This document shows positions 1 through 5,457 of a DNA stretch of 7,423 nucleotides, piece after piece (position 1 is the first letter of the stretch; each line of letters opens with the position of its first letter). The notes beneath the pieces are model-generated. The model was not told the origin of the DNA and did not search any database. It saw only the letters and a program-made list of their open reading frames with translations. Origin of the DNA: an uncultured Rhodovulum sp. (GTDB taxonomy: Bacteria > Pseudomonadota > Alphaproteobacteria > Rhodobacterales > Rhodobacteraceae). A program made the translations under genes and the position numbers. The stretch is taken from NCBI GenBank assembly GCA_946221765.1, contig CAMIMK010000148.1, forward strand, positions 1 through 7,423, given 5' to 3'.

Positions 1-220
1 GGTGAACCCGACCCTGCTCGAACTGGTCATCGACCGGATCCTGAGCCTCAACGCGGAGGGGCGCACCGTCCTTCTCATCGAGCACAACATGGACATGGTC
101 GCCCGCCTCTGCGCCCGCGTGGTCGTCATGGCCGCGGGGCGCCGTCTGGCCGAGGGCGCCCCCGCCGATGTCGCCCGCGACCCCGCCGTCATCGCCGCCT
201 ATCTCGGGGGCGGCGCATGA
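1..220 (+). CDS. livG: LivG-type ABC transporter ATP-binding protein, C-terminal fragment
   Basis: This is the last 72 or so codons of an ATPase subunit of a branched-chain amino acid (HAAT family) importer; the start lies outside the window. What remains begins just after the Walker B/D-loop region (VNPTLLELVIDRI) and contains the switch histidine in LLIEHNMDMV, followed by the family's typical ending (VVVMAAGRRLAEG, then DPAVIAAYLGGG). The IEHNMDMV form is characteristic of LivG rather than LivF, which usually has VEQN at that place, as the next gene does. The protein would sit on the cytoplasmic face and pair with LivF to drive transport through LivH and LivM. Its TGA overlaps the ATG of livF by four bases. 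No binding-protein gene is visible, so the substrate is unknown; Liv-type importers also carry amides, urea or other small amino compounds. Confidence 0.92.
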   Translation, partial: VNPTLLELVIDRILSLNAEGRTVLLIEHNMDMVARLCARVVVMAAGRRLAEGAPADVARDPAVIAAYLGGGA

Positions 221-963
221 CCGAGCCCGTTCTCGCCACCCGTGGCCTCGTGGCCGGCTACGAGCGGGACCTGCCCATCGTCCGCCATGTGGACCTCGCC
301 GTCGCGCGGGGCGATTTCCTGGTGCTCCTCGGCCCGAACGGCGCGGGCAAGTCCACGCTCGTGAAGGCGATCGCCGGCCTCGTCCCCGTCCATGCCGGCT
401 CGGTCACCCTCGACGGCACCGAGATCACCGCCGCGCCCTGTCACGAAAAGCTGCGCCACGGCCTCGCCTTCGTCCCGCAGACCGAGAATGTCTTCACGAC
501 GCTCTCGATCGAGGACAACCTCCGGCTCGCGGCCCAGGTCCTGCCGCGGCCGCGCCGGGCCGGGCGCATCGCCGCGCTCTACACCCTGTTCCCCGATCTC
601 GCCGCGCGGCCCCGGACCCGCGCCGGCGCCCTGTCCGGGGGCCAGCGCCAGATGCTTGCCGTCGCCCGCGCCCTCGTCGTCGAGCCGCGCCTCCTCATCC
701 TCGACGAGCCGTCCGCCGGCCTCGCGCCCAGGGTCGTCGCCGAGGTCTTCGCCCGCCTGGCCGCGATCAATGCGACGGGCGTCACCACCATCCTCGTGGA
801 GCAGAATGTCCGCGCCGCCCTCGCCACCGCCGCAGGCCGGGCGGGGCGCGCGGCCATCCTCGTGGAGGGCCGCATCGCCCACGAAGGTCCGGCCGCCACC
901 CTCGCCGACAATCCCATCGTGGCCGAACTCTACCTCGGCGCCCGCCGGGAGCCCGCGGCGTGA
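217..963 (+). CDS. livF: LivF-type ABC transporter ATP-binding protein
   Basis: This is the second cytoplasmic ATPase of the Liv-type importer, 248 residues, close to the usual LivF length of about 235-240. Visible motifs in order are Walker A GPNGAGKST (39-47), Q-loop FVPQTENVF (Q88), signature LSGGQRQ (139-145), Walker B LLILDEPSAGL (159-169), and VEQNV (194-198) at the switch position. In LivF proteins Gln commonly replaces His there, so this is not a defect. The ATG start at 217 overlaps the livG stop, and the TGA overlaps the GTG of livH, which indicates translational coupling. One oddity is at residues 201-218, where family members usually read like ALAIADRAYVLVEG. Here the text is ALATAAGRAGRAAILVEG, about four residues longer and without the conserved Asp. 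The frame continues normally on both sides. Leucine codons are strongly CTC-biased (about 25 CTC to 7 CTG by hand count). Confidence 0.95.
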   Translation: MTEPVLATRGLVAGYERDLPIVRHVDLAVARGDFLVLLGPNGAGKSTLVKAIAGLVPVHAGSVTLDGTEITAAPCHEKLRHGLAFVPQTENVFTTLSIEDNLRLAAQVLPRPRRAGRIAALYTLFPDLAARPRTRAGALSGGQRQMLAVARALVVEPRLLILDEPSAGLAPRVVAEVFARLAAINATGVTTILVEQNVRAALATAAGRAGRAAILVEGRIAHEGPAATLADNPIVAELYLGARREPAA

Positions 964-1874
964 GCCCGCAGGTCCTCGTCGACGGCCTGATCGCCGGGTC
1001 GATGATCGGGCTCGGCGCCATCGGCGTCACGCTCACCTACTCGATCCTGCGCTTCGCGAACTTTGCCCATGGCGACTTCCTCGCCTGGGGCGCCTATTTC
1101 GCGCTGGCCCTCTCGGGCGCCCTCGGCTCCCTGGCGGGCGGCGCGCTCGCGGTCCCGATCGGCCCCTTTTCCTTCGGCTGGTCGCTGCCGCTGGCCGCCG
1201 TCGCGGCCGCGGCCCTGACCGCGGGGCTCGCCCTTCTTGTCGACGCCCTTCTCTTCGGCCCGCTCCGCCGGCGGGGGAGTGCCGTCATCATCCTCGTGAT
1301 GGCGAGCTTCGGCGCCGCGCTCGCCCTGCGCAGCCTGCTGGAATTCACCTTCACCTCGAAACCCTTCTACTATTCGGGCGAACTCCAGATCGCCATCCGC
1401 GTCGCCGGCCTGCGGGCCACGCCGGACCAGCTCCTCGCCGTTGCCGTCGCCCTCGGTCTCGTCATTCTCGTCCACCTGCTCCTGACCCGCACCGGCATCG
1501 GGCGCGAGATGCGGGCCGTTGCCGAGAACCCCGCGCTTGCCGGGATCGCGGGGGTCGACGTGCGCCGGGTGGTGCGCACCGTCTGGGCGCTCGGCGCGGC
1601 CCTCGCCTGCATGGCGGGGGTCATCGCCGGGCTCCTCGTCCAGATCCGTCCGCAGATGGGGCTCGACCTCCTGCTGCCCCTCTTCGCCGCCGCCATTCTC
1701 GGCGGCATCGGCAGCGTGCCGGGGGCCATGCTCGCCGGCCTCATCGTCGGCATCGGCGAGGCGGCGACGGTCGCCCTCGTCGGGGCGGAATGGCGCGCGG
1801 CCGTCGCCTTCATCCTTCTCGTCGCGATCCTCCTCCTGCGCCCGCAGGGCCTGTTCGGGAGGAGCGAGGGATGA
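960..1874 (+). CDS. livH: LivH-type ABC transporter permease
   Basis: This is an inner-membrane permease of the Liv-type importer, 304 residues from a GTG start. The start was chosen because it overlaps the livF stop (GTGA) and gives the standard N-terminus, an amphipathic stretch running into LGAIGVTLTYSILRFANFAHGD. The open frame continues upstream, but only as a low-complexity shadow of livF. The hallmark LRFANFAHGDFLAWGAYFAL lies at residues 30-49. The cytoplasmic coupling loop TGIGREMRAVAENPALAGIAG (about 178-198) should contact the ATPases. Near the C-terminus are LLPLFAAAILGGIGSVPGA and the typical ending LLLRPQGLFGR. Hydrophobic segments along the length fit about eight membrane spans. 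It would form the translocation channel with LivM, whose ATG overlaps its TGA. The end of this gene also carries the strong ribosome binding site for livM. Confidence 0.95.
   Translation: MSPQVLVDGLIAGSMIGLGAIGVTLTYSILRFANFAHGDFLAWGAYFALALSGALGSLAGGALAVPIGPFSFGWSLPLAAVAAAALTAGLALLVDALLFGPLRRRGSAVIILVMASFGAALALRSLLEFTFTSKPFYYSGELQIAIRVAGLRATPDQLLAVAVALGLVILVHLLLTRTGIGREMRAVAENPALAGIAGVDVRRVVRTVWALGAALACMAGVIAGLLVQIRPQMGLDLLLPLFAAAILGGIGSVPGAMLAGLIVGIGEAATVALVGAEWRAAVAFILLVAILLLRPQGLFGRSEG
1857..1864 (+). promoter_or_regulatory. Strong ribosome binding site for livM inside the end of livH
   Basis: GGGAGGAG lies six bases before the livM ATG at 1871, an excellent match to the anti-Shine-Dalgarno. 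It fixes the livM start despite the very long upstream open frame. It also suggests that livM can recruit ribosomes itself rather than relying only on ATGA coupling. Confidence 0.7.
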
Positions 1875-2833
1875 TCGACCTCCTCGGCTATGGCGCCTTC
1901 TTCCTGAGCATGGCGCTCACCTATGCCATCATCTGCCTCGGGCTGAACGTGCAGTGGGGGCAGACCGGCCTCTTCAACGTCGGCGTCGCCGGCTTCGTCG
2001 CCATCGGCGCCTATGCCTCGGCGCTGCTGACGACCCCCGACGCGCCCGACCGGCTCGGCGGCTTCGGCCTGCCGATCTTCGCCGGCTGGATCGGCGCGGC
2101 CCTCGCGGCCGGCCTCGCGTCGCTGCTCGTCGGCGCCCTCACCGTGCGCCTGCGCGCCGACTATCTCGCGATCGCGACCTTCGGCGTTGCGGTCATGGTC
2201 CAGCTCGGCCTTCTCAACCTCCAGTTCCTGACCGGCGGCCCCTTCGGCATCGGCTTCATCCCGCGCCCCTTCGCGGCCGCCGCCGGCACGCCGGCGCTCT
2301 TTGCCGCCCTCAACCTCGCGCTCCTCGTCGCGGTGGTCGCGACGCTCTACCTCGGCCTGGAGCGCCTGCTGCGCTCGCCCTGGGGCCGGGTCCTGCGGGC
2401 CATCCGCGAGGACGAGACCGCCGCGCGCGCCCTTGGCAAGAACGCCGATCGCTTCCGTCTCCAGGCCTTCGCCCTCGGCGGCGCGATCATGGGGCTCGCC
2501 GGTGCCGCGCAGGCGCATTTCATCGGCTTCATCGCGCCGGAGAATTACCAGCCGATGCTGACCTTCCAGGTCTGGGCCATGCTGATCGCCGGCGGGTCCG
2601 GCAACAACCGGGGCGCCATTCTCGGCGCCATCGTCGTCTGGGGGCTCTGGGCCTTTTCCGCCCCCGCCATCGCCGCCCTGTTCCCGCCCGATGAACAGGC
2701 CCGCGCCGCGGCCCTGCGCATCGTGCTGATCGGCATCGGCCTCTGCGCCATCCTGCTCCTGCGCCCGCGCGGCCTCCTCGGCGAGGCCCGCACGGTTTCC
2801 CGTCACCTGCCTCCAGCAAAGCCCAAGCCATGA
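1871..2833 (+). CDS. livM: LivM-type ABC transporter permease
   Basis: This is the second membrane permease of the Liv-type importer, 320 residues. Recognisable family blocks are the N-terminal LNVQWGQTGLFNVGVAGF with AIGAYA (about residues 25-49), VRLRADYLAIATFG (92-105), and LTGGPFGI (120-127). The cytoplasmic loop SPWGRVLRAIREDETAARAL (169-188) should contact an ATPase, and the later MLIAGGSGNNRGAILGA and ending LLLRPRGLLGE are also typical. The many hydrophobic segments fit an integral inner-membrane protein that forms a heterodimer with LivH. The ATG at 1871 is preceded by a strong Shine-Dalgarno sequence and overlaps the livH stop. Its own TGA overlaps the ATG of the following reductase gene. 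The last 20 or so residues (after LLGEARTV) are a polar tail beyond the normal family end. The open frame extends far upstream of 1871, but that part is a shadow of livF and livH. Confidence 0.95.
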   Translation: MIDLLGYGAFFLSMALTYAIICLGLNVQWGQTGLFNVGVAGFVAIGAYASALLTTPDAPDRLGGFGLPIFAGWIGAALAAGLASLLVGALTVRLRADYLAIATFGVAVMVQLGLLNLQFLTGGPFGIGFIPRPFAAAAGTPALFAALNLALLVAVVATLYLGLERLLRSPWGRVLRAIREDETAARALGKNADRFRLQAFALGGAIMGLAGAAQAHFIGFIAPENYQPMLTFQVWAMLIAGGSGNNRGAILGAIVVWGLWAFSAPAIAALFPPDEQARAAALRIVLIGIGLCAILLLRPRGLLGEARTVSRHLPPAKPKP

Positions 2834-4275
2834 CCCCCGAACGCATCACCCTCCCCGGCGGCCCGGACATCGCGCGCATGGTCTGCGGATTGTGGCAGGT
2901 CGCCGATATCGAGAAGGGGGGCAGGACCCTCGACCCCGAGGCCGGCGCCGACGCGCTGGCCGCCTATGCCGAGGCCGGCTTCGACAGCTTCGACATGGCC
3001 GACCACTACGGCAGCGCCGAAATCATCGCAGGGCGCCTTCTCGCCCGCCGCAAGGCCACGGTGATGACCAAATGGTGCCCCGAGCCCGGCCCGATGACCC
3101 CCGCCGTCGTCCGTGCCGGGGTCGAGGAGCGCCTTCGCCGCCTCGGCACCCCGCGCGTCGACCTCCTGCAGTTCCACTGGTGGAGCTTCGAGCACCCCGC
3201 CTGGCTCGATGCCCTCCACGAGATGGACCGCCTGCGCGCGGAGGGCCTGATCGGCGCCCTCGGCGTCACCAACTTCGACGCGGCCCATCTCGCGCTGGCG
3301 CTGGCCGACGGTATCCCGATCGCGACGAACCAGGTGTCCTTCTCCCTCGTCGACCGCCGGGCCGCCGGGCCGCTGGCCGACCTCTGCGCCCGGAGCGGCA
3401 CCCGGCTCCTCGCCTATGGCACCCTCTGCGGCGGCTTTCTCGCCGATCGCTGGCTCGGCGCGTCCGAGCCCGCCGAGATTCCCGACTGGAGCCGCTCGAA
3501 ATACAAGCGCTTCATCGACACCGCCGGCGGCTGGGACGCCGTCCAGGGCATCCTCGCCGCCGCCGGAGAGGTCGCGCGCAAGCACGGCGCCTCCCTCTCC
3601 AATGTCGCCACCCGCTGGGTGCTCGACCACCCGGCCGTGGCCGCCGTCATCGTCGGCGCCCGCCTGACCGAACGCGAGCACCGCGCCGACAATGCCCGTG
3701 CCTTCGCGCTCCAGCTCGATGACGAGGACCACGCCCGCCTCGAGGCGGCCTTTGCCGGCACGGCGCCGATCCCCGGCGACTGCGGCGACGAATACCGCCG
3801 GCCGCCCTTTCTCACCGCCTCGGGCGATCTCAGCCACCATCTGGACGCGATGCCCGCGCCCTTCACGGCCGAGCCCGTCCCCGGCCGGCCCGGCCGCCTG
3901 CGCGTCTCGACCGGCAGCGTGTGGGAACCGCTTGCCGGCTATTCCCGCGCCGTCCGCGACGGCCCGCGCATCGCGGTCTCCGGCACCACCGCCACCCATG
4001 GCAGCGACCGAGTCGTCGCTCCCGGCGATGCAGGCGCGCAGACGACCTACATCCTCGACAAGATCGCGGCTTCCCTCTCGGCCCTCGGCGGCAGCCTCGA
4101 CGACGTGATCCGCACCCGCATCTTCCTCCGCGATCCGGCGGCCTGGGAGCCCGTCTCCCGCGCCCATGGCCGTGTCTTCGGCGAGATCCGCCCGGCCAAC
4201 ACCCTCGTCTCGGCCGCCCTCGTCGGCCCCTACGAGGTCGAGATCGAGGCCGAGGCCATCGTCCAGCCGCGATAG
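2830..4275 (+). CDS. Aldo/keto reductase fused to a C-terminal RidA (YjgF/UK114) domain
   Basis: This is a 481-residue predicted cytosolic two-domain protein. Residues 1 to about 330 are an aldo/keto reductase barrel: SFDMADHYG (53-61) holds the catalytic Asp55 and Tyr60, MTKW (79-82) holds Lys81, and LLQFHWW (112-118) holds His116, so the tetrad is complete. VIVGARLTEREHRADN (273-288) matches the usual NADP(H)-binding end. After a linker, residues about 360-480 match the RidA/YER057c/UK114 fold, with GYSRAVRDGPRIAVSGTTA (370-388), an ILDKIAASLSALGGSLDDV helix and terminal EVEIEAEAIV. At the place of the Arg that RidA enamine/imine deaminases use (Arg105 in E. coli), this protein has Asn457 in RPANTLVSA, so classical deaminase activity is doubtful. 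The ATG overlaps the livM stop, with no clear ribosome binding site, so translation probably depends on coupling. The reductase substrate is unknown. A role in processing the transported compound is inference. Confidence 0.88.
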   Translation: MTPERITLPGGPDIARMVCGLWQVADIEKGGRTLDPEAGADALAAYAEAGFDSFDMADHYGSAEIIAGRLLARRKATVMTKWCPEPGPMTPAVVRAGVEERLRRLGTPRVDLLQFHWWSFEHPAWLDALHEMDRLRAEGLIGALGVTNFDAAHLALALADGIPIATNQVSFSLVDRRAAGPLADLCARSGTRLLAYGTLCGGFLADRWLGASEPAEIPDWSRSKYKRFIDTAGGWDAVQGILAAAGEVARKHGASLSNVATRWVLDHPAVAAVIVGARLTEREHRADNARAFALQLDDEDHARLEAAFAGTAPIPGDCGDEYRRPPFLTASGDLSHHLDAMPAPFTAEPVPGRPGRLRVSTGSVWEPLAGYSRAVRDGPRIAVSGTTATHGSDRVVAPGDAGAQTTYILDKIAASLSALGGSLDDVIRTRIFLRDPAAWEPVSRAHGRVFGEIRPANTLVSAALVGPYEVEIEAEAIVQPR

Positions 4276-4384
4276 CCCGCCGCCATGGCAGGAGGCTCCG
4301 CCTGCCGGTCCGCCCCCGCGCGGGCACCCCCGCCGGCCGCCCCCGCGCCGCAGGCCGAATCCCCCTGCGCTTCCCTGTCTCCGG

Positions 4385-4407
4385 GCCATGCTGCGGTGCG
4401 GCATGGC
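4385..4407 (+). terminator. GC-rich hairpin, possible end of the liv operon transcript
   Basis: The left arm GCCATGCTGC (4385-4394) and right arm GCGGCATGGC (4398-4407) form a 10-bp RNA stem with one G-U pair and a GGT loop. It lies 110 bases after the reductase stop codon. No proper T tract follows at once; only a mildly T-rich ATTTCTTCC comes about 15 bases later. It may therefore be a weak terminator, a 3'-end stabilising stem, or chance pairing in GC-rich DNA. Confidence 0.35.
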
Positions 4408-4500
4408 GGCCACTCTCCCGCGATTTCTTCCGGATTCCCCGTCTCCGCCATGGGCAGTCACGGGAAAATGGCCCGTTGCTCCTTGATATTGGTGCAGGAA

Positions 4501-4529
4501 TTGTGACCTTCGGGAAACACTGCGATGGT
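4501..4529 (+). promoter_or_regulatory. Weak candidate promoter for the lipid operon
   Basis: TTGTGA (4501-4506) resembles a -35 box (4 of 6), and GATGGT (4524-4529) follows after a 17-base spacer as a poor -10 (3 of 6). It sits in the most AT-rich part of the intergenic region. The match is weak and would be found often by chance; I list it mainly to mark the patch. Confidence 0.15.
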
Positions 4530-4571
4530 CGGTGGCGGATCTGCCGCGCCCGTGTCACACGAATCACGTAG

Positions 4572-4592
4572 CGGCAGTATGCGGCACTGCCG
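4572..4592 (+). repeat. Perfect 7-bp inverted repeat in the leader (stem-loop 1)
   Basis: CGGCAGT (4572-4578) pairs perfectly with ACTGCCG (4586-4592) around a seven-base loop, about 68 bases before the TTG start of the phosphoesterase gene. It could be an RNA stem-loop in the 5' leader or an operator half-site pair. No function can be assigned from sequence. Confidence 0.4.
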
Positions 4593-4612
4593 AATCGGGG
4601 CCGCATCCGCCG

Positions 4613-4634
4613 GGCCGGCACGATCCTGCCGGCC
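4613..4634 (+). repeat. Perfect 8-bp inverted repeat in the leader (stem-loop 2)
   Basis: GGCCGGCA (4613-4620) pairs perfectly with TGCCGGCC (4627-4634) around the loop CGATCC. Its 3' arm ends only 11 bases before the Shine-Dalgarno sequence at 4646. An alternative small stem (GGCC 4631-4634 with GGCC 4638-4641) would compete with it. A role in controlling translation or early termination is possible but is inference. Confidence 0.45.
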
Positions 4635-4645
4635 GGTGGCCTGCG

Positions 4646-4652
4646 AAAGGAG
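4646..4652 (+). promoter_or_regulatory. Ribosome binding site that fixes a TTG start
   Basis: AAAGGAG is a near-consensus Shine-Dalgarno sequence seven bases before TTG at 4660. It argues for TTG as the real start over the upstream in-frame ATGs at 4525 and 4579, which would add residues unlike any metallophosphoesterase. Confidence 0.7.
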
Positions 4653-4659
4653 CCTGGAC

Positions 4660-5457
4660 TTGTCTGAGAGCGTCGTTGCCGATCGCCCCGTCCGCCATCA
4701 CCGCAGCCTGTTCCTCTCCGACCTGCATCTGGGGGCGCTGGGGTCACGGGCCGATCTCGTCCTCGATTTCCTGAAATCCCACCTTGCCGAGAGCTACCTG
4801 CTGGTCGGCGACATCGTCGATCTCGGCACCCCGCTGCTGTCGCGCTGGTCGGCCGAGCATCAGGCGGTGATCGACTTCCTGCGCAAGCGCCAGGACGCGG
4901 GCGCCCGGATCACCTATGTGCGCGGCAATCATGATCCCGCCCCGGAGGACGTGGAGGCCGACCGGCGCCTGCCCGTGCCGGTGGTCGACCGCGCCGTGCA
5001 TGTCGCGGCGGACGGGCGGCGCTATCTCGTCATCCATGGCGACGAGGCGGACATGCGGCTGCTGCGCTGGCACCTGCTGACCCGGCTGGGCAGCCTGGCC
5101 GACGGCCTGCTGCGCCGGGTGGACGGGGTGATCGGCCAGTTGGTCACCCACGGGAACCCGAACCGGCGTTCGGCCATTGAGGCGCTGCTTGCGGTGGTGA
5201 ACCGGGGTCTGTCGCCCGGGCGGGCGCACGAGCGTCGTCTTGCCGATCTGGCCCGCGGGGCCGGCTGCGACGGCGTGATCTGCGGCCATTTCCACATCGC
5301 GGCGCTGCGCGAACTGAAGGGGGTGCGCTATGCGAACTGCGGCGACTGGACGGACAGCTTCACCGCGCTCGTCGAGGACTTCAGCGGGCGCATCCAGCTG
5401 ATGGGCGGCCGCAAGAGCCTCGCCACGACGCGCTTCCCGGAGCTCGTCAGCGCATGA
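4660..5457 (+). CDS. LpxH-like metallophosphoesterase (UDP-2,3-diacylglucosamine diphosphatase family)
   Basis: This is a 265-residue calcineurin-fold phosphoesterase of the COG2908/LpxH-like type. All metal-binding blocks are present from the TTG start: SDLHLG (20-25; Asp21, His23), VGDIVDL (49-55; Asp51), RGNHD (88-92; Asn90), HGDEAD (126-131; His126) and CGHFH (208-212; His210, His212). The C-terminal YANCGDWTDSFTALVED is typical of the alphaproteobacterial branch. True LpxH cleaves UDP-2,3-diacylglucosamine to lipid X in lipid A synthesis at the inner membrane. Many alphaproteobacteria use the unrelated LpxI for that step, so this protein may act on another nucleotide- or phospho-lipid. 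TTG was chosen because of the strong AAAGGAG and because homology begins only at RSLFLSDLHLG. It is the first gene of the second operon, and its stop overlaps the next start (ATGA). The family assignment is firm; the exact substrate is not. Confidence 0.88.
   Translation: MSESVVADRPVRHHRSLFLSDLHLGALGSRADLVLDFLKSHLAESYLLVGDIVDLGTPLLSRWSAEHQAVIDFLRKRQDAGARITYVRGNHDPAPEDVEADRRLPVPVVDRAVHVAADGRRYLVIHGDEADMRLLRWHLLTRLGSLADGLLRRVDGVIGQLVTHGNPNRRSAIEALLAVVNRGLSPGRAHERRLADLARGAGCDGVICGHFHIAALRELKGVRYANCGDWTDSFTALVEDFSGRIQLMGGRKSLATTRFPELVSA

Larger units (their letters stand above)
4276..4659. other. Intergenic region between the liv operon and the lipid operon
   Basis: This is the only sizeable non-coding stretch, about 384 bases. 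Short open frames cross it, but they encode low-complexity Pro/Ala/Arg-rich peptides without recognisable domains, so I see no gene. Its first 100 bases are very C-rich. A relatively AT-rich patch lies around 4478-4530 and is the likeliest place for a promoter of the downstream operon. Several inverted repeats are present and listed separately. A short 6-bp stem (GGCAGG at 4287-4292 with CCTGCC at 4301-4306) lies just after the reductase stop but has no T run. There is also an 11-base palindrome, CGTGTCACACG, at 4551-4561. Confidence 0.7.

Noticed and set aside
168..959. Upstream extension of the livH frame
   Set aside because: It is the out-of-frame shadow of livF; the permease homology begins at the GTG at 960.
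392..1870. Upstream extension of the livM frame giving an 813-residue protein
   Set aside because: The added part is Arg/Pro/Ser-rich nonsense overlapping livF and livH. The strong ribosome binding site and family N-terminus place the start at 1871.
1370..2806. Antisense open frame of 478 codons opposite livH and livM
   Set aside because: Low-complexity charged peptide without recognisable motifs; livH and livM on the + strand are clear.
4287..4306. 6-bp stem right after the reductase stop as an intrinsic terminator
   Set aside because: The stem is short and is followed by C-rich sequence with no T run.
2803..4461. Long antisense open frame (552 codons) opposite the reductase-RidA gene
   Set aside because: The predicted protein is low-complexity Gly/Ala/Asp/Glu-rich with no domain, as expected opposite a GC-rich gene. 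The + strand frame has full catalytic motifs.
4285..4506. Possible small gene of 73 codons in the intergenic region
   Set aside because: The peptide is Ala/Pro/Ser-rich, without a ribosome binding site or conserved motif; such frames are common by chance at this GC content.
4525..4659. In-frame ATGs at 4525 and 4579 as starts of the phosphoesterase
   Set aside because: They lack a good ribosome binding site and would add residues unlike the family, through a region of stem-loops. TTG at 4660 has AAAGGAG at ideal spacing.
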